Positions 1 through 12,626 of a stretch of 64,000 nucleotides of DNA are shown one piece after another (the stretch's first letter is position 1; each line of letters begins with the position of its first letter). The notes under the pieces are model-generated. The model saw nothing but the letters and a program-made list of their open reading frames with translations. It did not search any database and was not told where the DNA came from. This DNA comes from Trichostrongylus colubriformis (taxonomy: Eukaryota; Nematoda; Chromadorea; Rhabditida; Trichostrongylidae), in NCBI GenBank assembly GCA_963978905.1, contig OZ022259.1:16900068-16964067 (forward strand), given 5' to 3'. The position numbers and the translations under genes were made by a program.

Positions 1-254
1 CAAAAAAAATTATAGGAAGCAAGCCATTCCATGGCCTCAGCCGTGCAAACAGGCCCCTTTTACTCGCCAGCAGTTATGCGACTTTTGGTAATCAATGCTT
101 CATCGAAAAAAAACCATCAGGTTTTAGCGCGAGCACCCAGAATGAATTAGTTCCTACAGAATGAGTGCGCCGGCATAGTGATCAAACAGACTGCGTTTAA
201 CATGACTCACCGCCTCGACAACGCCTTGCAATACCAGTTGACACACACAATCAC

Positions 255-3200
255 GATGTACTGCCCGTCGAGTGCATAGCAAGGCACGCTATTCAATAGG
301 CCTAGTGCTAGTGAAAGCGTGAAAAGATATTTTGGTATCAACTCCACCGACTCCGCCCAGTAGTGGGGTATCCATGAGAAGCGCGTCACTAGTCCGTCGA
401 TACTGACGTAGCTGATCAGCTAAATATACAAAGATCGCATAATGTCGGCAGCAAATATGGATGGCAAAAAATAGAGCATGAATAATAAAAGCAAGCTAGA
501 TTGCTGTATGATTGTCAACTGAAATAAATCTTACCATATGTCTTACTATTTTACTATATACTATTTTGATATCAAAACACTAATAAATCCGTACTTTAAA
601 AGATATAGAAAGCAATCAGATGGTCTTAGGCTGCAACTTGGCGGAAAACAGGCATATTATCGATATAAAGGGTTCGAGAGTTCGGTATAGTGCGCCGTTG
701 AGAAAATGTAAATAAATGAGTAATCAGTCGATGAAAAAATTAAGTTGTAAGAAAACTTGGCGAGAATGACTCATGTTTTCTTTTTTATAAATATCACACC
801 TCATCCAAATTGCCCACATACAGAACCGGCCGCACATGATTCTTCACACTTATTCGAGCCAACTGTGTTCCATTGAAGAGGGCTGGAAACACGCAAACGC
901 GTTCCTCACCGTCCCCACCCTGGAAGCGAAAAGAATACAAAGAGCACAAGTGTAATTAGTCAAATGAAGTAATTTGGTATAAGATCGAAAGGAAGAAAAT
1001 TCTGAAGGTGTCCCTCGAATTACCTACGTCAATGAGTAATTAAATCTACGGACGCGCCTGCGAATTAAAAGTCGCCCTTTGACTTCGAAAACAGCTTTCA
1101 TAAAAAAAGATCTATTTCTATTCGTATCCAGCCGTTTTTTGAAGAAGTAGATTCAAGGAGTACGGGTGTCGGAAGCTTCACGATTCGTCGAAAAATATGG
1201 ACGGACATGAAAACCTTTATAGAAAAACTCCTATCCATCTCGCTCTACCAGTGAGAAACCGATCTCGTGATGTAGCTCAGAGAATGAAATAACATTCCTC
1301 AAATTTCGCGATCACCTTATCTCAATCGCACACAGCAGCGATCTCTGTGTTTTCGTTCATAGATTATCTTTTGAATTTCTCCATAGCTGTTCACCAAATC
1401 ACGAGAGTTTCAATGAAAAACGCAAACACTGATTTCTAAAAGTTTGTCCTCAGAAAGGGGCTGAAACGGTGATTTTTTTAAAAGTTCAACTGAGTTTAAG
1501 CCTTACGAATTCTTGTCACACCTTTCGTGAAGGTACCCCATTTTCACCAATGACAATGCAATGCCACATTGAGCACGATTATCCCCAAACAAAAAAAAAT
1601 CCGCTTTACCTGGAACTTTTTGCTAACCGACCTTCAACCTAAGCAGATGGCAACCCAAAAAATCGACATTTACACATGTATTTCTTATTCATTCAAATAA
1701 GTGTGAAGAAATTAAGCAAATAACGCACCATAGCACAACTGGAAGAGTTACTGCATGTTGGTTGAGATGTGACATATTGGGCAGATAGGCAACTAAACCG
1801 CCGCAATTTTTTGCGTCTCTTACGGACAATTTCTTCAGCAGGCTAAAATAGATCAGTAAAAGAGAGATCACTGATGCTGCGAAGCCCTGGCATAAAACAC
1901 AAATCAATGAGCAGAAAAATAGCTTACTTCCACAATTCCAACACGCAGTACTCGATTCAGTGACGGTGCCTTCGTGACCAAGTGCTTGGTTGTCATATCC
2001 AGCATAGACTCAAAACACATGTGAGCATGGGTGATATTTGCAAAATCCTCGCAACAGTGTAATTCATCAAGTGACATCGACGTCTGCAGATGAAGATTAA
2101 GATAAATTTTAAAACACATATCTTTAATGGATAATCATCGAGGATATTGTGCGTAAAGTGTAAAAGACAAGACCAGCAAAAGCTATTTGGGCACCTTTGT
2201 TGCCAACGATGCTTCGACCGCTGTACGTGGAACGCACTGTCCGTGCTTAATCTTTTCCAGACGCCGTACGCATTCCCTCCAGTCTTCATGTTTCCGTACA
2301 GGACAGTCGTCGACTGAAACCACAACGTTCCCGACTGTTAAGCCACCAGCACCATAAAGACCGGAGCGAGAATCAACACCTGAAACATGACAGATATTTT
2401 TACACCTCATTACTTGGAAATTCCGCTTCCTTCTTTTTCTCCGATATCTAATTTTGTGTTCTGTACTAGACAATAGTGAATTTCTATGCATTGGTAGGAA
2501 AACGTAGGAGTTCCGAAGAGAGACATGCAAGTGTGTGAAAAGGTCTCCCATCCTACGTCCAGGCCCACTTATCCCGAGTGCTTAGCCTTAAGTACAGTGG
2601 AGATACAATGCATGCATATATGCATGATGTTTGCAACGTATTGAATTACCTGTCACAGTAACTCCTTGGCCTTGCCCGAAAAACGGCGAAAGAACGTACG
2701 GCGTTGTCAAAAACATGAGGTATGCAATACCGGCTAGTACTAAATTATGCCATATACCGCCACCGAACACCTCTAGGCGATGTCGAGGATGGCTACGCTC
2801 TGAAAATGATATTTCACAAAATTCAGCCCTCTATAGGACTTGCAGAAAGGACACCAACCACTCATGTAATAGGAAAGAACGTGCTATAACGTGTCGACAA
2901 AATGCCGACTAAATGTCTTAAAGAAAGAAAACAGGTTTTTCTTCGCCATACAAAATATATGAACTTCGCATGAAAATGAAACGCACTCAGCGACTCCGGA
3001 TCTATATCGGTAAAAGCTCCTGGATAAAGTCCAAGCAGAAATATCCCGAAACCATTCACACGAACATTATAAGTCGTTGCCGCAGCAGAGTGACCAATCT
3101 AAAAACATAAGATAGATAGGGGAACTGTGGACTTTTCAAACACAGAAACAGGGGGCCCTCCTCACAACCTTCAAATTAATCTCCATTTGGAACAACTGGA

Positions 3201-5326
3201 GATGGCAGCAACCTGATATCACCTAATAAGAACAGAACACCTCCGGACATGTTGATAAAAAAAGAATATGGCACGCGATATCTGCACCTATTCCACATCC
3301 ACTAGGCTACAGCTCATTCACAGAACATAGAAAAACCCAAAGCAATGCACAGAGGCATCGAAATCTTGACGTACGGTGCATTTCAAACTGACTTCTGCAC
3401 TTATCAACAACGCGGCCGGTTGCAAATGAAATCATTCAGACAAATGGAAAAAAGAAACCTCGTGTACTATTGCCGCTACTGCGAGCACTATTACGAAGAT
3501 AGGGATGTGACTCCACGGCAGATTAACACCGGGAATAATGGGGACGAGTCCTGGAAAATAAAAAAACAGGTAAGACGATTAAAACAGGAAAATTGTGGGG
3601 CCAATCACGCAACCATAGTTTAGAAAGGAAAGTGAACGCTGACCAGTTTCCGATCCACCAGAGGCATCCAACACATCATACTCATCTGTCGGTGGTGGTG
3701 GTAGATCGTCTACCGTTTTGCTCTGAAATCGACTCTTTATGACTCCGAGATGAGCCACCTTTACTTTCATACAAAAGCGTAGAGCGCGTCAATGCACACT
3801 TGCCAAATAAACGAAAAAACAAAAACAATCAATTAAGGAAATCTGCCAACTATCATCGGAAGCTTTCGACTATGCAACCATAACTAACATTAAGCAGTCT
3901 CAACAAAAACTATAGTATAAACCAATTCAAAAAAGAAAATATTCCTACCTCAAGCGTTGTTTGTGCCACAGTGGTCTGTGGAATGGACCTGTATGGCGTC
4001 ACACTAGGCCGCAGCGATAGCAAATAGGAAGCATCTTAAAGGTACGGTGACAAAATGGATGTTAAAGAAGGCAGAATACTGTTAGAAACTTATGTAATGA
4101 CATAGGAAAACTAGGTGAGATCTTACCTCGATAAATAAGATGTGAAAGGTAAACGGTGATTCCAGCTAAACAAACAAGGGCCGCCACAGCTCCAAGGGTG
4201 AACCATAGCGATTTCAGTTTTCGACTAACAGGAACCTCCTTTGAAGCGGGAAGATACGATCCTGACCCTTCATTGTAACGAGTAGTGTAGATTCGCAACT
4301 TGAATGACGCAGTATTAAATTTCAAAGAAATTACCACACAAAACATCCTTATTATCCGTTTATTTTCTTAGGGTTCCACAAAAATATAAGACCCCAAAAA
4401 CTCATCCAAAAATCCACAAGCTGCAAAATTTCAAAAAAGTATTTTGCAATGTTCGGCGTTTGAAACCCTCTCCAGGGCAGCAAAGCAGAATTTCGTTGTT
4501 ACATAATATTGTGGTATTCCGACAAATTATGTTCTGCTCTCTCAGATTGTTTTCAAAAGAATTCTTAATCAAACCACCCCGTCGCACCTATAAACAGTCC
4601 AGAACGTTATTTGACGGCCTTTCTGCTTGATATGAGAATCATGCAGCCATGAATGGATCACTGATCAAGTAAGGGCGTGCAAAGTGTCACATGTTTCGTT
4701 ATTACGATTCATTCTGGCGATAACCACGTCCTAGTGTTTGAATAAACCATTGGGGTGTCCTTTTGTTGTCGAACCTCAGATCATCATGAAGCTTGGAGAA
4801 GGACCATGTTTAAAAAATCATTTTCTATTTACTTATTCTATTAGCTGCTTATGGCATCCCTTTCTATTCCATGCCATGTAAGAACACCTCTATTGGGTTT
4901 AATGGGAAACACTCAAATTTCGCGATTTTCCACAAAAAGAACAGCGCATGAGCTCCTAGTTGTTAGCTAAATTTATGTTCCCGATTCCTAAAGAACTAGG
5001 CTTTCAAAATGCCTTTTGTAGACTCAATTCAATAGAGTTATTGGCATTCACTTAAAAACAGAAATTTTTGAGCACGCAGAGCAAACATGTAAGCAGAAAG
5101 GCGAGTATGCACAAGCGACTACTCACTAATCGAAGGGAGGAAAATGAAAAAAGGTAAGACTGATTTTCAAAACGTTCATACGAACCTGAAAAGGCGCCAC
5201 CTCCAATCCGTATTTGGTGGCGAAATTCACATACGGGGTGAAATTTCTAATACGCAACACATAGTCGAGAAGAAATATCGAGCTCCATGAGATTAAGAAG
5301 TAACTTAGCGCTGCCGTGAACAGCAT
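255..5326 (-). CDS. MBTPS2: Site-2 protease (S2P/MBTPS2-like intramembrane zinc metalloprotease), 3' end probably off the window
   Basis: Site-2 protease cuts membrane-bound transcription factors (SREBP, ATF6 type) within the Golgi membrane. Exons read in phase from the minus strand: 5326-5186, 4298-4127, 4034-3949, 3722-3644, 3550-3459, 3098-2987, 2799-2650, 2379-2195, 2083-1928, 1842-1729, 919-800 and 419-255. The zinc-binding HEIGH motif is split by an intron (HE at the end of the 3550-3459 exon, IGH opening the next). It is followed by NGFGIFLLGLYPGAF, GGGIWHNLVLA, a PDZ-like segment (LTVGNVVVSVDDCPV), a cysteine-rich luminal segment and the second metal-ligand motif NSVPCYALDG near 290-320. 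The N-terminus is hydrophobic. I start at the ATG at 5326; a GTG lies three codons upstream. No convincing last exon is visible below 255, so the final membrane segment probably lies outside. Family identity is very likely; individual splice sites less so, weakest at 2195 and 255. Confidence 0.9.
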
Positions 5327-5335
5327 CGATTTCAC

Positions 5336-7980
5336 AAAAGTCCGATCTTAGAAATGTTTTCGTCTCATTTTGCTGACAGCATGACAATCTTACCTGAAAA
5401 CAGTATCTGAGCATAGAAGCCGTTAAATCAAAAAAAAACAATGAAGGTTTGCACAACTAGTTAGCAAGGGTTTCAGTATTTATAACGTATTAATAATTAT
5501 CCATTATGAGTCATTGCTTGGACTGCTTGCGGAAGTTTCCATACGGCAATTCTTTGAAAAAAAATACCCTAACAGCCGAGCAACCCGGTCAGCAATTGCT
5601 GCGTTATAGATTCATAAACTGAAACATAAACGTGTAGCTATTCTATAACCCTTCATGACAATCTTAATATCGAGCTGATAACAAGGAACGAGGAACAGTT
5701 TTTCAATGCTCAAAGGTAGCGAACAACAAACGTAGACAGCTAGTGGAAGTAGAGCCGTATCGCCAAAAAAGCCGGGCAGTTGTTATCAACTATTCAAACT
5801 TTGGACAATCGCAAGTTTGCCTAGTAGCTACTTCCTCAGTTACATAATTTAAGAACTGCGCATATATATAGTAGATATTTATGCAGGGCATCTTGTATGC
5901 TCATTCTTCCTCAAACAGTATCTACTCTGTGCAGTTCAAGACAACAGATTGTGATACTAAGGACTTTTACCTGTGGGCACTGAAAAACATTAAGTTTTCC
6001 TAACAAAGTCTAACTGCCGCTCATTCTGAGGTATAGAGCATGGCCATTATCTTAACAACTTCCTTATCAAAAACCATGAAATGAACGTTTGATCGCCTTC
6101 GACTCAAGCTCTCTTATCAAACTTTTTTAAGGCAACGGACTTTCCGCATAAATGGAAAGAATGTAAATGAAACGAGCTCCAGAGCTGTCAATTAGCGCTG
6201 GAAGAGGAGTTATCATGTGTCCTCCTTATCTCATCGTTCGCTCATGCTTTGGATAATTAAACATAATTCTACGACAATTTTGAAATTTTATATTGCCATA
6301 TCTTATGGAATGGAGCATCTCGACTACTACTGAAATTTATAAAAAGATTCAGAGCATCGAAATTTACAAAAATTCAGAAAGATGGGATCAGCGGATGCTA
6401 TTAAATACTTTTGTTCTCAAATTCTCCTCTCCACAACATAAGAGCATCAAGCTGAATATCAATCACGGGGCAAGATTACTTAAACCAGGAAAATTCAAGC
6501 CGATGGAAATTTTAAAAAAACCAAAAAAGGTGAAGTCAATCAGTTGAACATAACAGGTTAATAAGCAGTGGATGAATTCCGGGTTCATTTAAGATGGGAG
6601 GGGATCACTCATTGTTACGCTGTCATCCCTCAACTGATAGCATCGGACAACCAAAAGTATTTACATCAAGGGGCATTTTTACTTAAGCCCTAGTTGAAGG
6701 ATGCAAGAATAGCGTCAACGCCGAGCGTAGATGAGTGGGCCCCCCATAGCACTATCACTTAATTACGTATCTTAAGTTAACTGTTGATGTGCAACATCAC
6801 AAAAAAGGCCGATATCTTAAAAAGGTGTTTCTGTACTAGGCATGGCGATCGGGAGATGATCAGAAGTCAACGATGATTGCATTTCGAAGAGGGAGAGATC
6901 CAGAGAAGTCCTCAAGTACGACTTCTATAAATGAGGTAACAAAACCTCACATTAGGTGGAACAGTAATAACCATTGAACGTCGCGATGCCCGTAAATAAA
7001 AAGTTATGTCGCGCCGTTGCGCGTATCGGTCGCATTGCAGACGGAACACCGTTCCTTTCCTATGTTCCATTCTAATTCACGTAGCACTCGGTCTCTGGGT
7101 TACATGCCGAGGTGCTTTCACAATGAGGGGCATCTCACAAAAAGTTCCATTTATGAGTACCTCCGAAGGGTTTTCGTCGGGCCACTCTGCACATTCAGTC
7201 GTATATTTTTGCCTGTGCTCGAAGGAGGAAGAAAGGGACTCCCATCCCCTTCTTGGCTTAGGTAAAAATAGGGTCCATAACAGGATGCTCCCCTTATTGC
7301 GATAGCACCATGCCAGATTTTGTGATGATTCTTACAACTGATGGTGGCACGAAGCAGTCGATTGAAGAGTAAAATAGATTGTTGAACGAAGTACCTAGAA
7401 AAACAAAGGATGGCTTCGTAAGCGAAGCTGCTTTCTGAATTCACTTCGAACACTAGCAATGAAGAACTGTAGCCGCACCGAGTTCTCGATGTTCAAGTTC
7501 ACCTAGTTTGATCCTACTCTACAAACTTGAAATTTATCATCTCGCATAGATTTTTCACCGATGAGAGGCACTTGGCTTAATGTCGAAAAAAGACATTAGC
7601 TTTGTACTTTCAAATATGTACCTATGGAAATAATTTGACTCGTTGGTCTGCCATCCAATGTTAACAAGTTGCCCCTCCCCCTTTTTGTGTCAGTGCGTCT
7701 CGTCTTGCTCTAGCGAAACTTCGCGACGCAACCGCCGTTTTAAAAATGGCCTTATGATGTTCACATGATAGCGAAACATATCACCTGCAAGTTCTACTGT
7801 GTTTGATAAGGTCACTCATTCTTTGCATCACGTGTTATTGTTACAACACAAAAGCTTCATGCATGTGTATTAACCGGAAATTTGTGGTAATCAGTGTTCA
7901 AATTATATAAGTCAAAAATGATTTTCTAGCACGTTTTTTGAAGTCGACTCTATATTATCTGCTTTCTTGAGAGCAACAAA
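5336..7980. other. Intergenic region between divergent S2P and EAK-7-like genes
   Basis: I see no exon with coding character here. Open frames at 6293-6547 and 7006-7459 occur on both strands, lack family motifs and are probably chance. The interval should hold both promoters, because the S2P start (5326, minus) and the EAK-7-like start (7981, plus) point away from each other. Confidence 0.5.
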
Positions 7981-10900
7981 ATGGGCAATACTGAAGGCAA
8001 AGCCAAAACGGCAGCATCATCATCTTCATCTGAGCGGAGTGTTGATAAACGTGTTGAGCTAGCCTTCGTAAAATTAACCGGAGACACTTCAAATTGCTTA
8101 ACTATTGAAAATCTGAAGGTAAGCGCTGTAGTTTCGCCAAAATCAGTACGAAAAGATACCGCGTACTAAAAGGTTCCGATCGCCAACAGAAAGTAATTTG
8201 GAAAAAAATCGCGATGGATCTAACTGTCTGTGCCCCTTAATCACCGTATGGCTTCTGTACATCCTAGTGATGCAGCTTGGAAGGTTGAGGCTGGATAATC
8301 AGTGCGGAGGAAGCTGTCCATACTTCTGACTGTGGAGAATTCAAAAATCAGCAATTTTATGATTTAGAAAGTGAGCTGCCGGATGCTAGTTTGCAGGAGG
8401 TTTTCAGCGAAGGCCTTGCGGTGAGTTTATGGAAATATCTGAGCGATTCTAAACCTTACGATGGTAAATTAACACTGGAAGAGTTCGCACGATATGCACC
8501 CAGTTTGTGGGGTACTTCAACGGATGTTTATGTGAAGGGTGAGTGGGAAAGGTAGATGATTTTTTTTGTGAGTTCTGTTGTTCTTATGTGGGCCATACGT
8601 TCCGTTTATAGTTTGCCAACCTGTTTTGGCTTTGATCAAGCAGTGTTCTGAAGCCGCTGGAGCTGGGGCTGTCGCCGGCGATGAGCAATTCATCGGCAAT
8701 CTCGCCCGTGAAATGGTGGGGATTTTGTCCTTTCCTATGGCGTCGTAGTAGATTCACAATTAGCATCCTCCTCATCGCCTAATCGATACGTATCGTTTGC
8801 TTTCTGGTTGATCACTTATTCGCGAATTTTAAACGGCTGTGTGTCGCTTTACTAGTGGGTACACATATCTTGGAGTAGGGCCCCTTGTGCATCCGAAAAT
8901 CCTCCCTTTTTGATTACTTTCGTGTCTCACCGATTCCGACTCTGAAGGTACTTTTAAAACGTATCTGCTGCACTATGGTTGCATAATGTTGCGAATAAAT
9001 TATTTCCCCGATGAACTAAGATTAATGCGACCCGTTTCATGGCGCACATAGCTGAGCACATGTGTTATCGATGATGTATGACCACTAAAGGTATGACTAT
9101 ATATACCAAGACCGGTATTTTCTGTCGACCAGTAAGCAGATCGTGACATCAGTGGAACCCTGAACTAGTTTTTCCATCCCTCATTCCTTATCAGCATGAC
9201 TGCTGTAATCGTGAAATGAAGGGTTGTGAATTACAACGTCCCTTTTCTCCACCACACACCATTACTTTAGTAGCACAAGAAATGATGAGCTCGTAGTCAA
9301 CCGCCAGACGATTGTGCAACTCTGATTCTGTGGTGTCGCATTTTCCAAAGCGATTTCGCGACTTCGGGGTTTTGTAGAGCCGCAATTGCACGTGCGCAGT
9401 CGCAACAACGCAAAATCTCATAACTACACTATCGCGGAATCGCAAAATTACGGGAAATTTACGGAAAATTGCGAAGTCGCGAAATTGCAGAATCGCAAAA
9501 TCGCGAAGACGGCGGCCTCAGGTGCATTTGCTCATGATTTGTTAAAACTACATTATTCAGAGTGAACGAGGGTCGAGTATCGCGGACGTCATTAGCTGGA
9601 AGCATGATCTGTGCCCGCAGTTCTGCCATGCACTGCGAGACCTCGTGTTACACCTTCTCCTTGATTATGCGATCGTAAGATAAATTCAGGGCTGATCAAA
9701 TTATCTGCACATTTTTAGCATTTGGTTTCAGGAAAATGTGGAGTATTGCTCAGAAATTTTAACACCAATGCAAATGTGGTACGTGCAGGCATCTCTACCG
9801 CAATTATACTTCCCGAAAAAGTTGCCGCAGGTGGTATTCCGCTATTTAATAAGTTTTATTTATTGCGAAATTCATCCTCTTTTCGAATTTTGAGGATTCT
9901 CCTGAATCAAACGTGAACAATTCATGGACTCCGCTGTATTCGAGTGCTGTTCATGGAATCAGTGTGAATCGTTATGAAAACAACGTGTTTGACTACAAAG
10001 GCCCTACTGTTTCGATATTTCATTTAACTGACCAAAGCATCTTCGTCTTAGCTACGGAAGAGACATGGAGGTTGGGACAGATACCGCAACATCTTCAGCC
10101 CTCGCGATAGTAAATAATATTTTCAGACATAGCGCGAGCCGTTTTGGTGGATCAGCAACAGAATTGTTCCAAATCTCTCCAGATTTGAAACGTTTTCGTC
10201 CTTCTTCCTCTCCTATATACTGTAATTTCAAAATACGATCTGCTGCATTTGGACTTTCTTTCTTGGATCATATGAAGATTGATAAGGAAATGAGCAATGT
10301 CGCAGGCATTGAGGTAAGTGAGCGTGCTGCTAATATCCTCATTTGCAATCAAACATTTTACCAACCATTTTCGATGGTTGACTTCGAACTTCCACGTCAG
10401 CTTTATAATTCAGTTTTTTGAACAAAAGTTAAATAGTCACGATTAACACAGCTCAAGGTGTTGCATTCATACTTTGCGTCAAAGTCGTACGACGGCTGCT
10501 CCTTGTTCTCAAATTCTAGTTTGAGAACCGATGGTGTTTCGTTTCCTTTTCTTCCGAATTTCATCGATTAAAGGAGTGGAGAATAACCGAAAAGTTAGTA
10601 AAGAAAATCTACTATATATAAAGCGCTAAGCCGTCTGTCCCTCCGTCTGTCACGAAATTAGGTATCATATGAAAAACGACCTGTGCAGATGGGGCCAAGT
10701 GTAGTATGGGTAAGGCATGGGACAGGAAGTAAAGACCACACATGGACCAAATTAAGCTCCGCCCACGGGGCGGGGCGTGCACTGAAATGTTTGGCTTTCA
10801 GCCCGAAAATGTTGATTTTTCGTACGTACTCCTAACGTAGGGAGAAGATGGATTTAGGTCAGGGATGAGTTTCTGAAGGTCAGGAAAGAATGCAGGGCAC

Positions 10901-12049
10901 AGTGGGCGGGGCATTCAAAGCGGTGGGCGGAGCTTGGACCTTACATGAAAAACGACCTGTGGAGATGGGGACAAATGCGGTATGGGTAGGGTATGGGACA
11001 CTGAGTAAAGACCACACATGGACCAAGTTAAGCTCCGCCCATAATGGGCGGGGCCGTCGTGGAATGTTCAAAAATTGTTGATTGGGTTCGAATGTGCCCC
11101 AAACATAGGGAGAAGATGGATCAAGGTCAGGGATGAGTTTCTGAAGGTCAGGAAAGAATGCAAGCACAGTGGGCGGAGTATTTGAAGTGGTGGGCGGAGC
11201 TTGGACGTCACATGAAAAACGACCTGAGGAGATGGGGACAAATGCGGTATGGGAAGGGCATGGGACACTAAGTAAGGACCACACATGGACCAAGTTAAGC
11301 TCCACCCATAATGGGCGGGGCCGTCGTGGAATGTTCAAAAATTGTTGATTACGTTCGAATGTGCCCCAAACATAGGGAGAAGATGGATCAAGGTCAGGGA
11401 TGAGTTTCTAAATGTCAGGAAAGAATGCAGGGTACAGTGGGCGGAGCATTTAAAGTGGTGGGCGGAGCTTGGACGTTACATGAAAAACGACCTGTGGAGA
11501 TGGGGACAAGTTTGGATGGGTAGAGCATGGGACAAGAAGTGAAGACCACACATGGACTAATTTAGGCTCCGCCCACGGTGGGCTGTGTGCACTGAAATAC
11601 TCTGTCCTCAAGGAAAAGAGCAATACAGGCCGACCTACTGACGCACATGGTGTTTCGCGCACAGTAGTGTGCGCCCGCCAACTGGTTAGAATTAAAACGG
11701 AAGACGAAGACGGCGTCGCAGAGCATCAACCACCGATTGTTATGTATTTGTAGGTTTGGGGTTGTGCTCCTACAAGTGCTCTTCAAGATCAGCAGCGACT
11801 ACGTATGTGGCAAAGCAAACAGGCAGAAAAAATCAAAAAAGTTGGTCTCATCCTACCTATATGTTTCCATTTCCACGTACTATCAAAATGCAGGAATTCA
11901 ACTTTGAGCACGCAAAATTTCATTTTTAGGTGCCATTACCTGGAAATTGGGATGACAATCCAGATAAGACTATTTTGGAAATGGCAGGTGTTCAGTTCTC
12001 AAATGAAAGAAAACTTATGGAAATGGAGGCCAGATCCAGACAAAATTGA
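7981..12049 (+). CDS. eak-7: EAK-7/MEAK7-like TLDc-domain protein
   Basis: Family role: nematode EAK-7 regulates DAF-16/FoxO-dependent development and lifespan, and mammalian MEAK7 acts with mTOR at lysosomes. Exons: 7981-8118, 8352-8538, 8612-8715, 9732-9830, 9895-10070, 10127-10313 and 11940-12049 (TGA). Phases agree at every junction. The protein starts MGNTEGK, a glycine-2 context suited to N-myristoylation as in EAK-7/MEAK7. Exon 2 gives an EF-hand-like helical part ([14 protein letters not shown]). Exon 5 opens the TLDc domain ([15 protein letters not shown], then KGPTVSIF), and exon 6 continues with [10 protein letters not shown]. The total is about 318 codons, shorter than the human protein (about 456), mainly after the FGG motif, so an exon may be missing or the nematode form is compact. 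The 1.6 kb last intron holds a Helitron-like repeat. The first exon is short and serine-rich. Confidence 0.82.
9340..9520. repeat. Simple-sequence patch built from TCGCGAAATTGC-like words
   Basis: The stretch repeats words such as AATCGCAAAAT, GCGAAGTCGCGAAATTGC and TCGCGAAGAC with varying spacing. It lies in the EAK-7-like intron between 8715 and 9732. A similar patch occurs at about 50.22-50.42 kb (GCGATTTTGCAATTAAGCG and relatives), so it is a dispersed degenerate minisatellite rather than a unique sequence. I see no coding function. Confidence 0.5.
10608..11685 (+). mobile_element. Non-autonomous Helitron-like element with internal 270-bp tandem repeats
   Basis: The element begins TCTACTATATATAA directly after an A and ends CCGCCAACTGG directly before a T. 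A perfect 7-bp hairpin, GCGCACA-GTAG-TGTGCGC, ends 11 bases before the terminal CTGG. A 5'-TC, a 3' hairpin 10-12 nt before CTRR, and insertion between A and T are the classical Helitron ends. After the head comes a GTCTGTCC-rich microsatellite and CCGTCTGTCACGAAATT, then about 3.7 tandem copies of a 266-278 bp unit starting near 10.67, 10.94, 11.21 and 11.48 kb (each with ATGAAAAACGACCTG). There is no Rep/helicase coding, so it is non-autonomous. It lies in the last EAK-7-like intron, in the sense orientation. Confidence 0.72.
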
Positions 12050-12229
12050 TCTTTTTGAAAACAGAATTCTCTGTAATTACGCTACCTTGTATGTACAGTG
12101 CCTTATAAGAAATCGGAATAATAATTTACTGCTTGTAAAGTTTTACATTTTTGAGTACGAAGTATGATTCAGTATTTTACTTCCTGATATCCCAACGAAT
12201 AGGAGAAACATTCTGAATATTACGTACTT

Positions 12230-12600
12230 GGTGGTATACAGCGCAAAGCCTTCACTTCAACTTCCTCCCCCTTAAAGGCACCGCGAGGGGTAAGGAGAAA
12301 TCGAGAAATGGGAATACATGTTCTTTGAGAACAAACATACCACTTCAGAGAAAGTGGTGAGTAGCGAAACTGGCACTGAATAAGCGCCGCTAGGGGTATT
12401 ATCGTGACAACGCAGCACAGCGAGCTGTTCCGCCGTTCCTCCGCCGGAGAAGTTGCTGGCGAGCACGGGACGTCGTTCACTGCCGGCTGACTCAGTCCTC
12501 GCCCGCCTGTGGGTGTGTGGCGTTTGGCTCGTCCGGGTGGCACGCGACAATTTACGCGGCGAACTGTGCGGCCTCGCGGCAACATTGCCTTTGAATGGAG
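12230..12600 (+). repeat. Dispersed repeat, second copy near 48.0-48.25 kb
   Basis: The order of short blocks here (CTTAAAGGCACCG, AGTAGCGAAACT, GCACTGA, GCCGGAGAAGT, GGCGAG) recurs in the same order and orientation at about 48.00-48.25 kb with many substitutions. GC content is higher than in the surroundings. It sits just upstream of the possible small-peptide gene, so part of that gene's upstream region is repeat-derived. I cannot name the family. Confidence 0.5.
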
Positions 12601-12626
12601 CGCGAGTACGCAAAGGAGGGGATTAC

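Noticed and set aside
10880..11662. Several open frames of 60-150 codons on both strands
   Set aside because: They follow the 270-bp tandem units, repeat with the array and are absent outside it; they are shadows of repeat periodicity.
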